Assembly (NCBI RefSeq): GCF_036884655.1
Contig: NC_088335.1
Span: 40,080,001-40,144,000 of the forward strand
Direction of reading: 5' to 3'
DNA: 64,000 bases
DNA from: Musa acuminata AAA Group
Taxonomy: Eukaryota > Streptophyta > Magnoliopsida > Zingiberales > Musaceae
A program made the position numbers and the translations under genes. The notes beneath the pieces are model-generated. The model searched no databases, had not been told where the DNA came from, and saw nothing but the letters and a program-made list of their open reading frames with translations. Shown one piece after another: positions 1 through 10,560 of this stretch. Each line of letters starts with the position of its first letter. The stretch's first letter is position 1.

Positions 1-649
1 CGTGCCCAAACATACGTGTGTAACAGAAAGATTGAGTTAAAAAAAAATTAAAAATAAATAAAAAAGAAAATATTTCTTAGGTGAAATAAACAATAAATGG
101 ATCCTATTTATTTAATTCTCTTTGGATAGTAAGTATTCGAAGAGAAAAAGAAACGAGTAATCAATGCACCTTGGAATATGTTTACTGTTTATGCTAGTGA
201 TATGGATTATATAAACGATCTGAAGGTTCAAAGTGCATGGAATATGCAGCTGCTTAACAAAAGGTATTTCACCCACATCTAATAACGTTCAAAAGCATCT
301 ATAGATTCTTGAAAGACAAACAACTTGATCATAAGAATGATTGGAATGATTAAAAGATTGTTTGGAGGTTAAATGTTTTTTTCTAGAATCAAATCTTTTT
401 GTGGAAACTCTTTTGGATAAGACCGTCTATCTTTCTGTGGCTCTCTAATATGATCCACTGTTATGTGGATCAATGTTGTGTCCTTCATGGGGGTGGATTT
501 TGTAGAGCACATTCTTATGTCATTTTGCTAGGTGTTTTTTGGACCTCTTTCAATCAAAACTGAGTTTTAATTTTTCATACATGCATGATTGAACTAATAG
601 AAACTGATTAAAGGAGGGAAAACAAAGTGGTAGGTAGTTTTCAACCGGT
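1..649. other. AT-rich intergenic stretch
   Basis: I see no coding region or repeat that I can name here. The sequence is AT-rich with many in-frame stops and leads into the LINE remnant that starts near 650. Confidence 0.4.
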
Positions 650-1320
650 ATTGTTTCTGTTACTATTATCTCTCTTTGGTTCCTTTGGAAGAACATGAAT
701 GAAACCTAAGTTTAACAACCGTCAATCTGACCCACTTTCCATCTGATTCCAAGTGTACTTCATTCTCAAATATAATGATCACCGAAACCAAGCCCAACTC
801 CCTGAGGACAGCTCTCTTCTTCTTCCTCCACTACCACAACATATTCCTAACACTCACATTCTTGCTTTTTGGTTTTATGGCTCTTTTACTAACTCTAATG
901 TTAATGCTAGAACTGGTTTTTGTTTTGTAAACCAGAAGGGCTTCAACATATGTGATGGCACCAGTAGACATCAAGCTTCGAGCCCTCTCCAAGTTGAGAT
1001 CTGGGCCATTTGGGATGCTTCAAACTTGGAAGCTCAGCCAAATTTCACAGCCAATTCTGATTCATTAGAGGCTGTACTGATTTGTAATAGATGTAAGCTT
1101 ATTCCTCCTTGCTAGTTGCACAGTATCTGTTCTAATACCTTCAAGTTGGCTGAGTGTGCCAATATTTTGAGTTTTGAACATGTTAACAGGTAAAACAACT
1201 CTATCGCTCACAATTTTGCCAATCAAGCAATGTCTTTTTGGCCAATTTTATACTTTTGGGATTGATGATGTCCAGTTATTTAATTGAAAGTTCATCTGAT
1301 TTTCTTTTTAATAAAAAAGA
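650..1320 (+). pseudogene. Decayed LINE tail with RNase H-like domain
   Basis: This looks like the C-terminal end of a plant non-LTR retrotransposon, the RNase H-like (RVT_3) part. From 674 a frame reads LWFLWKNMNE, like the segment before the RNase H domain in plant LINEs. The frame from 753 reads FCFVNQKGFN, then QVEIWAIWDASNLEA and SDSLEAV, matching the family's spacing of a glycine strand, an acidic helix (E..A) and an SDS strand. The same frame passes a TAG at 1113 and continues to FEHVNR, a stop, then NNSIAHNFANQA (about 1173-1232), the family's final H-x-x-R-x-x-N-x-x-A-[DH] helix. The stops show it is dead. A TTTTAATAAAA-like tail near 1305 may be the LINE 3' end. No TSD was identified. 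Confidence 0.6.
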
Positions 1321-1558
1321 AATCAATGCACCTGGGAAGTAGTTAGCCAATACATTGTTTAATTTAATGCTAAAGAAGGAGACCGATTTGGGGATCTATG
1401 AACATTAACATGTTATACAAACTCTTGAGAATATGCTTTGATTTTTCTTAATACAAGTTGAATTTTATGTGTTATAAAAAAACATATAATTCATCCCTAT
1501 CTCTGATTAAATATTTTGGCTAATAATTTGATTAAAAAATTTTGATTTTGGAGAAGTG

Positions 1559-1741
<183 letters not shown>

Positions 1742-1753
1742 CCAAACCAAACA

Positions 1754-3262
1754 CTACATTCCACCTGATATCCTCTCCCTCAGCCTCACCGACAAGCCTC
1801 CCTGCATTCTCATCGCCATCAGCAACTGGTGCCGCCCGCTCGCCTCCACCACCGTCATGTCGAACCTCTCCAAGATGCTCGCTGCCACCACCTTCATCTG
1901 GATATAGGCCATGTCCTTCCCCAGGCACGTCCTCGGACCCGTGTGAAACACTGGGAAGACCGACGAGCTCTTGGGCTGGAACACTCCCTCCTCGTCCAGC
2001 CACCTCTCCGGCATGAACTCCCTGCAGTCCGGACCCCATATCGCCTCCCTCCTCCCCATGGCGTACGCGTTGTACATCAGAATCCAACCCCTGCGCATCC
2101 GATGCCCGTCCGGTAACTCATCCTCCTCCAGGCAGTCCCTTGGCACCATGGGCACCGGCGGGTACAGCCGCAGCGACTCCGATATGGCTGCATGGAGATA
2201 GTTCATCTCCTTCAGTTCCTCCATCGTGAACGCCAGCTTGCCACCGTTTTCTTCGGGTTGTCGAGTTCGGATCCGTTTGGTTTCTTCTCTTATCTTGGCC
2301 ACCACGTCCGGCCGCGAGGAGAGTATCCAGAAGAACCAGGTGAGCGCCGCGGGTGTCGTGTCGCGCCCTGCGAGCACAAAGCTGATGAGGTTGTCGTGAA
2401 CGAACTCGTCCGAATTGGCGCCGTCAGCCGTGAACCGGGAGAGGAGGTCTTGGCCGCTGGTCGGCCGGTTTCCTCGCGACTGCATGCATCTATCGACGAA
2501 TCCATGGACGATCTTCATGGCCTCCTGCAGTCGTCGCTCTGATCCGACGTGGAGCCACTTCTTGATCCTCCAAACGAGCGGGAAAGGCTGCTTCGCCCGC
2601 TCGACGCAGAGACTCGTGGCTTCCTCGAACGCGTGAAAGAACCGCTTCCCCTCCTCTGCTCCCTCACCGCCTAGGCACATGGTGTCCTCGTCGAACGCTA
2701 GGCTGCAGGTGTTGTCGAACGCGAAGCGCTCGAGCACGTCCTGGAGGTCGATGACCTCGCCACTTCGGCTTGCTCTCGTCAGCAGTGGGACCAACCGCGC
2801 GAGGAGCTCGTGGCAGACTTTCTCATGGATGAAGGTCCGGAGGGATCTGGTGCCGAACTCGTGGCTGGCAGCCTTGCGTTGGAGGCGCCACTCCTCGCCG
2901 TTGGTGGTCGCAACGCCGCGGCCAAGGCAGTCGCGAATGGCCAAGATGATGGGTTCACTCTTGGGGTAGTTGGCGAAGCGGACCTTGGAGACGTGCTCCA
3001 CGTTGGCGGGGTTGGCGGTGAAGACGAAAGGGGCGACCGTGACGGTGCCGGTGGGGGAGGTCGGGATGAGGTCCGTCGTCCACTCCAGAATGCGGTGGCT
3101 GTTCTTGACTAGATGAGGAAGATTACCCACAACGGGGTAACTCTTGAGGGCGGCGAGGTTGGCCGGAGCACCGCGTGGGGAGCGTTGCTTGAAGAAGAGA
3201 AAAAAGGCGGAGCACAGGAAGGATATGAGGAGGAGGAGAGAAGAGGCGGAAGAAATCTCCAT
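1754..3262 (-). CDS. CYP94-family cytochrome P450 (fatty-acid omega-hydroxylase type)
   Basis: A 502-residue P450 in one exon, a normal length. The start is the ATG at 3262-3260, because the hydrophobic anchor follows at once (residues about 7-24, [13 protein letters not shown]). The longer in-frame extension upstream has no anchor and covers the likely core promoter. Motifs: YPVVGNLP (42-49), I-helix AGRDTT (298-303), ExxR as ESLR (362-365), PERW (418-421) and heme loop [10 protein letters not shown] (439-448) with Cys446 as ligand. [19 protein letters not shown] and the lack of introns fit CYP94. Known CYP94 enzymes are ER-bound and omega-oxidise fatty acids; CYP94B and C members oxidise jasmonoyl-isoleucine. 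I cannot assign the subfamily, so the substrate is open. The gene looks intact and is GC-rich in an AT-rich setting. Confidence 0.9.
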   Translation of the reverse strand: MEISSASSLLLLISFLCSAFFLFFKQRSPRGAPANLAALKSYPVVGNLPHLVKNSHRILEWTTDLIPTSPTGTVTVAPFVFTANPANVEHVSKVRFANYPKSEPIILAIRDCLGRGVATTNGEEWRLQRKAASHEFGTRSLRTFIHEKVCHELLARLVPLLTRASRSGEVIDLQDVLERFAFDNTCSLAFDEDTMCLGGEGAEEGKRFFHAFEEATSLCVERAKQPFPLVWRIKKWLHVGSERRLQEAMKIVHGFVDRCMQSRGNRPTSGQDLLSRFTADGANSDEFVHDNLISFVLAGRDTTPAALTWFFWILSSRPDVVAKIREETKRIRTRQPEENGGKLAFTMEELKEMNYLHAAISESLRLYPPVPMVPRDCLEEDELPDGHRMRRGWILMYNAYAMGRREAIWGPDCREFMPERWLDEEGVFQPKSSSVFPVFHTGPRTCLGKDMAYIQMKVVAASILERFDMTVVEASGRHQLLMAMRMQGGLSVRLRERISGGM

Positions 3263-3322
3263 TGCAGATTCCTCTTGGTCGCAAGTGAGAAGAGGATAGC
3301 TCGTAGACCGGGATGCAACGAC

Positions 3323-3335
3323 GCTTATAAAATAG
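3323..3335 (-). promoter_or_regulatory. Possible TATA box of the CYP94 gene
   Basis: Read on the minus strand this is TTTTATAAG-like, about 65 bases upstream of the chosen ATG. The spacing would give a 5' UTR of 30-40 bases. It rests only on motif and position. Confidence 0.35.
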
Positions 3336-3514
3336 ATATCACTGTGCATCACAGCCTGCGATCCTTGTGTTAAGCTACTTAATGGATTATCCGAGTCTTT
3401 ATCACTAAATAAGAGCCACATCACTCTTTGGAAACGTTAACTATATAATATTTGAGGAACAAATTGACCTTCTCAGTTCTTATTCAATTAAAAAAATAGC
3501 TTGAATAAACAGAA

Positions 3515-3517
<3 letters not shown>

Positions 3518-3560
<43 letters not shown>
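3518..3560. repeat. TA microsatellite
   Basis: An uninterrupted TA dinucleotide run. Confidence 0.95.
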
Positions 3561-3564
<4 letters not shown>

Positions 3565-4862
3565 CCCTGAAACGAGAATCTCTTTAAAATTGAAAACCTG
3601 CTGGCTTTAGCAAGTTAAATATTTAAGTTGAAACTCTAATTATTCTATAAATAAACGCATAATTCTAAAACATCCATGGCATCTTAGATTTTTTTATTTA
3701 TTTTGTATGCTTTTTTGGAGAGATGTTAATGACAATGGTAGATGTGTAGAGATGCTGTGATAAAATTTATAATGGGGATCATTATATTCCTATAATTTAT
3801 AAGAATATATTTATATTTATAAAGTAAATAAAAATATATTATTTAATTATTAATTTGATGGTGATGTATTGGACTCAATTATGACAGGTTGAAGATTCGA
3901 AATTTTATTTAATAATTTTTTTTGAAGATGTCATTTAAGTTAACTAGTAAAAAGTTTCAACTTTTTAAGAATGTCCCATGATCTTAAAAAAAATAAATTA
4001 AAATATATATATATATATATTTATTTATATATTTAGTTAGGTTATGTAGTGAGTTCTTAGAATTGGACAAAATAATTAATGAAAGTAAACGGTAAGAGTT
4101 GAAATGTATCGTTTGAACATTACTGATGTCAGGCTGTAAACAAATATGAATTGACAAGTATGTACATTAAAATAAATGGACCAACATGTGAGTAGCTCAT
4201 ATAAAGTCAACATCCAGCTACCCTAATGTTTCTTAAAACATTGAATCTTACCAAATATTTGTCTTTATGTAACTATTTGATTGTCTGGTCCAGCAGCTCA
4301 GACCAATTGTTTTATGCACAATCTCCATGCATGATAACTATATTATAATTCTTTGAACAACATTCTGCCAACTATGTTGCTGGCACAGCTACATTGCTGT
4401 CATTTGAATAGTTGCTGGGGTATGGAGTCCTAATTTCATATATAATCTCCATGTATAAGTCCAATGCCAGAGCATAAAATAGTAGTTTTGGCATTCTTAG
4501 ACTTTTCTCCCAGAGGTTGTCATTAGTTTCATCCCTCCTCCTGATAAGTGATTTTGAGGTGTAGTAAAGAAGAGAACATATTGATGTACAATAATCAATC
4601 GGCCAATCATATAAAAAGAAATCTAAGCTTCGATGAGTTAATTGATAATGAGCGAGAGACCAAGCTAAATCATGTCATTTGAAAGACTTGAGGTGGTAAC
4701 ATAGAGCAGAAACAAAACAAGAGAGGGAGATGGGTCAGAGGGCATAGAAGCAAGAGAGAACGGGAAATGGTAAGTGAGTCACAATAGAGAGAAGACAACT
4801 ATGAGAAAGGATGATAATGATACAGGAAGATGAGAAAATGGGAAGGCCTTGATGAATGTAGT

Positions 4863-4944
4863 CCAATGACATAACTTTCATATGGCCATGATAAGGTATT
4901 GGAACGGATGTCAGAGGACCAATGACATAACTTTCATATGTCCA
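4863..4944. repeat. Short direct repeat pair
   Basis: Two 26-base copies, 4863-4888 and 4919-4944, differ at one base and are separated by 30 bases. No function can be given. Confidence 0.7.
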
Positions 4945-5442
4945 CATGTTCGTTTTATCATGTCAAATAACAAATAAAAATATAATATAAACTATATCAA
5001 AGACAATACATGTCTAAACAATAAAAATTATCGTGTTGGCAAGGTATATATAACAAATTAGGATTTGATTCATGATATGATCTTAATGTCTAACAGATAT
5101 TTTTAGAACTATTTTCATTATATAAAATATCTTTATATTTACAAAAAAAAATCAGTTGATTTGATTTAATTCAGTATCGTCGTTCAATTCTTCGATCCAA
5201 CCACTAAAATGAACTTTTTTATTTTTTTTCAATCGAAGCAATAGATCGACCAATTTAATCTGGCTTGATAATTTTGATTACCTTAACAAAATGAAAGTAA
5301 CAATACTGAGACTTGGCATCTGGGACAACAAGAATCTTCTCAGAATAGTTTCCACAAGAAAGCTTTACGTTCCTTGCAAGACTTGACAACACCTAAAGTT
5401 GCTGAGTTTTGGACTTCATTACCTCCACACTCCCTCACAAGC

Positions 5443-5450
5443 TATATAAG
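5443..5450 (+). promoter_or_regulatory. TATA box of the 1-Cys peroxiredoxin pseudogene
   Basis: TATATAAG lies 82 bases before the ATG at 5532. A pyrimidine-rich leader (5480-5510, CT-rich) follows, as in plant 5' UTRs. Its presence argues that the pseudogene came from a genomic duplicate and not from a reverse-transcribed mRNA. Confidence 0.55.
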
Positions 5451-5531
5451 AGAGATTAGATCCCTCACTACTCGCAGAGTCATTTCATTTCTCTCCATCT
5501 CTCATTTATATTAACATCTTGTCGTCCAAAA

Positions 5532-5977
5532 ATGTCAGGCCTCACCAATGGGGGACACCATCACTGATAAACCCATTGACCAATTCAGCTCCATGACTTC
5601 GTTTGTGAGATAACCGATAGTAGCAGATCCTAGCAGAGAGATGATAAAGGCAGCTCAACATGGTGGAGACGCACCGGAAGGACGCCGATGGAGTCGAGCT
5701 CCCATCTCGAGCACTCATGTGATAGCCCTGGACAGGAAGAACAAGCTTAGCATCCTCTACCCTGCGACCACTGGGGGAAACATGGAGGAGGTGGTGGACT
5801 CGCTGCAGAAGACTGCAAGCTTCAAGGTGGCCACCCCGGTGAACTGAAAGGAAGTCTGGAGAGCTGGTCATCATCTCACCGAGTTTTTCTAATGATGAAG
5901 CCGAGGTGACGTTACCCGAGGGGTATGAAACTGTGGATCTTCCATCCAAAAAAGAGTGCCTTCGATGTTCTAATTAG
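5532..5977 (+). pseudogene. 1-Cys peroxiredoxin pseudogene lacking the catalytic segment
   Basis: The remains match plant 1-Cys peroxiredoxin (PER1/Prx6 type), a seed thiol peroxidase. The ATG at 5532 begins MSGLTNG, then a one-base shift gives GDTI. IQLHDFV can be read at 5583-5603. VADPSREMIKAA follows at 5620-5655, after another shift ADGVELPSRAL, then LDRKNKLSILYPATTGGNM and VVDSLQKTASFKVATPVN. The next codon, normally Trp, is TGA (5845-5847). A further shift gives SGELVIISPSFSNDEAE and VDLPSKK before the stop at 5975. The stretch that should lie between the LHDFV and ADPSRE motifs, with the peroxidatic cysteine, is missing. At least three frame changes, a nonsense codon and this deletion make it nonfunctional. 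Confidence 0.85.
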
Positions 5978-6423
5978 GCTACATGGGTCTTCTGTTTGTT
6001 GTTTACTATATGGTAAATGCGAGGCAGGAAGGTAGTGCATGTTGCTGTCGACTTTTGAATGCACAGAATAAATTCTGCTGCAACTTTACTGTTTCATCTT
6101 GTGACTTGTGCTGGAATTATCTTGGGAGATCTCTTCATTATTGCATATTTAATTCTCAAGAACCATGTTCCACAGAGGTCAAAGACTACTTCGAGTACAC
6201 CGATTCGACAAAATTGTTGCACATCCTCATCCCCCTCCACCCTAACCAGTCCCTTGTCCTGTTGATGATCTCTCTTGTGATTTGAGAAGAAAAACTATAC
6301 AATGGATTCAAATGCATGCATGATGTCAAAAGAATGGCAAAAAAATACGGTAATTTAATCACAGGACGAACAACCAGCGCTTTTCCCCTCCTATTCACAA
6401 CCAGAACCATAGGAAATGATATT
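5978..6423 (+). other. Former 3' UTR of the peroxiredoxin pseudogene and flank
   Basis: The sequence after the pseudogene stop looks like a transcribed 3' end, with TG-rich stretches and AATAAA at 6067-6072. From about 6180 to 6423 I see nothing recognisable before the LTR of element A begins. Confidence 0.4.
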
Positions 6424-6725
6424 TGATAGAAGATTATGATAAAAAAAATTAATCATTTATGATTTGAAGATCAATCATATATTTAAATAACTAATTTGAT
6501 TGCATGATTTGAGTGATTGATTAAGAAAAATATGATAGAGGATCATGACAAAAAAATCATGATAGAGAAAATCAATAATCTATGATTTGAGAAACATTCA
6601 CAAATTTGAATAACCGATTTGATTGTGTGATTAATTAAGAGAAATCTCTTCCTCGAAACATATATAAATACTCTTCATCTGAATGAATAAAATCGTTTCT
6701 TTCACAATCTATTTTTTTATTTCTA
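6424..6725 (+). repeat. 5' LTR of element A, with a partly duplicated head
   Basis: 6533-6725 aligns with the 3' LTR at 40091-40280: both start TGATAGA, share the TGATTGA...AAGAAATCT/AAAAATCTT block, then ATATAAATACTCTT, and end TTTCTA. The preceding 6424-6530 is a second partial copy of the LTR head, so the LTR start is duplicated. TATATAAATA at 6660-6669 is the likely TATA box. Confidence 0.65.
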
Positions 6726-6727
6726 TA

Positions 6728-6739
6728 TGGTATTAGAGC
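6728..6739 (+). other. Primer binding site of element A
   Basis: TGGTATTAGAGC differs by one base from TGGTATCAGAGC, the common plant copia site complementary to the 3' end of initiator tRNA-Met. It sits directly after the LTR. Confidence 0.65.
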
Positions 6740-7730
6740 TTCTCTTGCCTCGAGTAAGACTTCCTGATCCTCGGAGGTGCACAGGTGGTGAACACCAACC
6801 ACTACCGGTTTGCTCGACGGTTTGATTCCTATCACTTCTTCGACCACACCAAGGACATTATGCTCCTTGTGCCCCATTCGACACTTGATTGTGCACTCTT
6901 AGTGGCAAAACTCTTTCTCCCTAATAGTGACTATGATGACTGTTTTCCTTGGTGAACAATGACTATTGCATCTTCCTCTCCATCGATGTAAAGGCGGAAG
7001 TGATGTCTCTGCCCCCCATCTCCTTCTCCTCCCTACATCGACGTCTTCACCTTTACCAATTGCTCTCGCTCTCGCATGCTATATCTTTTATTTACTCTAA
7101 TGAAAAAGTACTATTGCTGATTATATGTAAAATATAAAAGTTATTATAGATGACTTAGCTTTAATAGATCATCTCTTGAGTGATGAACAAGTCATTGTAT
7201 ATATTCTCAATGGCCTAAGAGATAACTATAAAGAACTGACGGCTACAATTCGAGCATAAGACCCATCGATGTCATTTGAGGAACTATATGAAAAATAGAT
7301 TGATCATAAAATATATTTGAAAAGAGAAGAGAATATGACAGGATCAACTATCATAACTCAAGTCAGTCATAAATCCAAAAGAAAAAGCAACCAAAACATT
7401 AAGAACTTCAACAAAGGACCAAATAAGATGTCTCATGGATACATGAGTAACACATAGCTATCATCCTCTTACATTGTCAACCCTTCAATCATGGTGGCAA
7501 CTTTAATCCAAATTACTTAAGAAATAACTTACACTACAACTATCAACAGCTCTAGTTGTACCCAATTTGATAAAATCTAACAAATAGCAAACGTAAGTTA
7601 ATCTTGGCCCAAGCCTATTGCTATATCCAATTGGTCTCAAGCAAGGCTACTCTGACTACTCATCCAAATAATTGGATTCTAAACTCAGGTGCTTCTTATC
7701 ATATTACTTTTGATTTGCAGAATTTATCTA
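6740..7730 (+). pseudogene. Element A gag and protease remnant
   Basis: Copia-type gag pieces are readable: DDLALIDHLLSDEQVI and ILNGLRDNYKELTATIRA (about 7149-7256), then SFEELYEK and IDHKIYLKREEN, typical of the UBN2/gag domain of Tork-like copia elements. Near 7670 NNWILNSGASYHIT is the aspartic protease site (D-S-G-A-S with Asp changed to Asn). Several stops interrupt the frame. The protease is cut at 7730 by element B and its next part resumes at 16073. Confidence 0.7.
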
Positions 7731-8991
7731 TGTTGAATCTCGGATTTTGATAATGAAATCAATTGATAAATTAATGATCTAATCCATGTGTTGAGAAAAG
7801 TGATGTGGGACTAACTACGATCGTGAAAAGGCAAAACAATTGAAGAAGAATCAAATATTGGGTCGGAGTCAAAGATCGGGCATCATGGGATACATTGAAG
7901 GTTCGAACAATGCATTAGAAGCTTATCGGGAGCTCACCAAAAGTTTGTCAGAAGATCGCCGGGAGTGCAACAGAAGTTTTGCCGAGATTTTAGATGAACA
8001 ATTGACATGTTGGATAACTAGGATTGCTTGCATTATAATTGTTTAGTCTTAATTATCATAGTTAGGTATTAATTTGAGTTAGTTTGGGGAGTAATACTAC
8101 TAACTCAATTAGGGGCCAATTGAGCTCGAATTATAGTTGAATTGGGGCTGTTGTTTGGCCTATTCAATGACCCTTAGTTGGCCTAGGCGGTGGCATCACT
8201 AGTGCTAGCGATGGCATCGCCTGAGACTTGGCCTCCTAGGTAGTTTGGGCGGTGATACCACCCAGATTGGGAGATGGTAGCACCTAGACTAGGCGATGGT
8301 ACCGTTAGTAGTTAATGCTGTCAAGCGGTGGTACCGCTAGAGCCCCAATCTCTAAGGCTCTATTAGGTGGTTGTACCATCCAATGTCAGTCTGTAGGTGG
8401 TGGTACTGCCCAGTACTAGTAGTGGTATCACCAGTATCCCGAAAACCCAAGACATAACATTTTTTGGCTCATTTTTAAAGTCATTTAGGGCCTATAAATA
8501 CTCCACTCTTTCCTTCATGAAAGAGCACAAAAGTGTAAACAAAAGTCTTAGAGATTTTGAGTTGTAAAAGTGTTTAAAAAGTGCTAAGTGTCCTCCTCAT
8601 TCTTTAGGTTTGTGATCATTCTAAGAAAGGTATGAGGCTTGTAAAGGTTATCTCCTAAACCTATAAAAAGGAGAAAGAGTTGTAATAGGGTAGTTGGTCT
8701 TCGTCAATTGAAGGAAGACCATTAGTGAATGCTAGTGGCTTCAACGGAGAAGGAATCAGAAGTGGATATAGGTCACAATGACCAAACTACTATAAAATTG
8801 GTGTGCTTTCTCTTCTTTGCTTTTTTTCTTTTGTATTGCTTACTGATTTAGATGCTCACTCCACTTCATACTTGTTCTAAGTTCAAACGTATTTCCGATA
8901 TGATTTTATCGAAATAATTTTTCTAAATACTCGATGTTTTTAAATAAGTACTAATTCACCCCCCATCTTAGTGTCGATTTCAGTCCTAACA
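7731..8991 (+). repeat. 5' LTR of element B
   Basis: It begins TGTTGAATCTC and ends CCTAACA. It contains repeated GGTGGTACCGCC-like palindromes (about 8180-8440), a TATA box TATAAATA (8493-8500), the two-hairpin leader (8651-8721), and a short C run before the end (about 8959-8964). The 3' copy at 14781-16072 is clearly the same LTR but has many differences, so the insertion is not recent. Confidence 0.85.
8651..8721 (+). promoter_or_regulatory. Conserved two-hairpin leader in LTR of element B
   Basis: Hairpin 1 pairs TCTCCT (8651-8656) with AGGAGA (8669-8674). Hairpin 2 pairs TGGTCTTC (8695-8702) with GAAGACCA (8714-8721), eight perfect pairs around an 11-base loop. It lies about 160 bases after the TATA box, so it should be transcribed. 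The same pair of hairpins occurs in every LTR of this family in the window. Confidence 0.6.
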
Positions 8992-8993
8992 AT

Positions 8994-9006
8994 TGGTATC
9001 AGAGCC
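8994..9006 (+). other. Primer binding site of element B
   Basis: TGGTATCAGAGCC starts two bases after the LTR and matches the plant initiator tRNA-Met type site. Confidence 0.85.
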
Positions 9007-9041
9007 AAGATTTTTCTCATTTGGTTTAATACCCAAGAGAA

Positions 9042-10540
9042 ATGACTTTTACTAGAAATCAAGAGAGTCTTTTTATCATTCATCCTTCTATGTTCAATGA
9101 GACAAACTATACATATTGAAAAACTAGAATAAGAATTTCTTACTTACTATGGATTTTGATTTATGAAATATTATTGAAAGCTGTTTTGAAAAGTCTTCCA
9201 AACCAATGAATGAATGGAATAATTTGGAGAAGAAGACTTTCTCTTTGAATGCAAAAGCGATGAATACTTTATTTTGTGCTCTTGATAAAAATAAATTTAA
9301 TCGGGTTTCTATATGCGAAACTGCACATAGATTTGGTATACACTCAAAGTCACACACAAAGGCATAAGTAGGGCTAAAGAGTCAAAAATTAATTTTTTGG
9401 TTCATAACTATGAGTTGTTTCATATGAAATCAAGCGAGATCATTGGAGACATAATATACCCATTTTACGGATGTCGTCAATGGTCTAAAAGCACTTGGTA
9501 AAAGTTTTTCTAATTTTGAACTTGTTAATAAGATATTAATATCTCTTCCAAAAAGTTGGGATCCTAAAGTTACGACAATACAAGAAGTAAATGACATAAA
9601 TAACTTTTCGCTTGAAGAACTTATCGGGTCTTTGATAACCTATGAAATGACATATATAGCACATAATGAACTTGAGAACAAGCTTCCAAAGAACAAGAAG
9701 GATATGACACTTAGAACTAAAGAAAGCTACTTGGGTGAAAACTCAAGTGACAATGATGATGATGACGACTTGAAACTTCTTACAAGAAAGTTTAATTTTT
9801 TTTAAAAAAGGAACAAAACAAAATAAGATACTAAGAACAAAAGTGAACTAAAAAGGATCAAATAATTTGCCATGAATGTAAGAAGTTAGGGCACTTCAAA
9901 AATAAATATCCTCAAGTGAAGAAGAAGCTACCAAAGAAAAAGAAAGCGTTCATAGCAACTTGGAATGACTCAAGTGCATCCGAAGACAATAAGCCTACCA
10001 ACAAAGAAGAAGTTGCAAATTACACATTAATGACATTTGGTAACGAGGTATATAACTCAAATAAAATTTTTTTTATCTTATAATGAATTATTAAATATCT
10101 TTAATGATTTATTTGATAATTTTAAATTAGTAAGTAAAAAATATAAATTGTTAAAAAAGGAGTGTGCTTCTCTTGTTAGTGAAATTGATAAATTAAAAAA
10201 TGAGCATGATAATAGTATGTTAGCTCCTTGCACTAAGTGTGAAGAGATGAATTCACTTAAGAAAGAAAATATTTTACTATAAGAAATATTAAAAAAATTA
10301 AAATAGATAATAAATCTCTAAACATGATCCTTGTTAATAAGGGTCATGCTCATAGAAAGGAAGGAAAAGCCAACTATCTTCGTTAAATGATCTACATTAC
10401 ACGTCTCACCTAGAGGCAAATATAATTTTTGTGAAAAATATAGATATTATGCATATAGATGTTCTTTTAAAAGTATAGTCCACACAAATTAATTTGTGTT
10501 CCTAAAGTATTCTTAAATAACTCAACGATAATAATTTAAA
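9042..10540 (+). pseudogene. Element B gag
   Basis: The ATG at 9042 begins a gag co-linear with the intact gag of element F: F-N-E-T-N-Y near 9095, KAMNTLFCALDKNKFNRVS near 9250-9308, FTDVVNGLKALGKSFSNFEL near 9460-9520, and SLPKSWDPKVTTIQEV near 9541-9590. The first zinc knuckle can be read near 9870-9910 (CHECKKLGHFKNK), with the last Cys lost. A second Cys/His region lies near 10425-10470. Stops, for example Trp to TGA at about 9118 (YTY*KTR), and frame changes break it. Confidence 0.8.
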
Positions 10541-10560
10541 TGGGTAGATCTATTAATGAG

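Larger units (their letters stand above)
3336..5442. other. AT-rich intergenic region
   Basis: No gene is visible. It holds a TA microsatellite at 3518-3560, a shorter one near 4003-4030, and a 26-base direct repeat (4863-4888 and 4919-4944, one mismatch) containing AATGACATAACTTTCATATG. The last part, from about 5400, is the promoter region of the peroxiredoxin pseudogene. Confidence 0.5.

Noticed and set aside
3263..3424. N-terminal extension of the CYP94 frame to 3424
   Set aside because: The extension starts at GTG/ATG far upstream, lacks a membrane anchor at its front and overlaps the probable TATA box. The P450 anchor begins right after the ATG at 3262.
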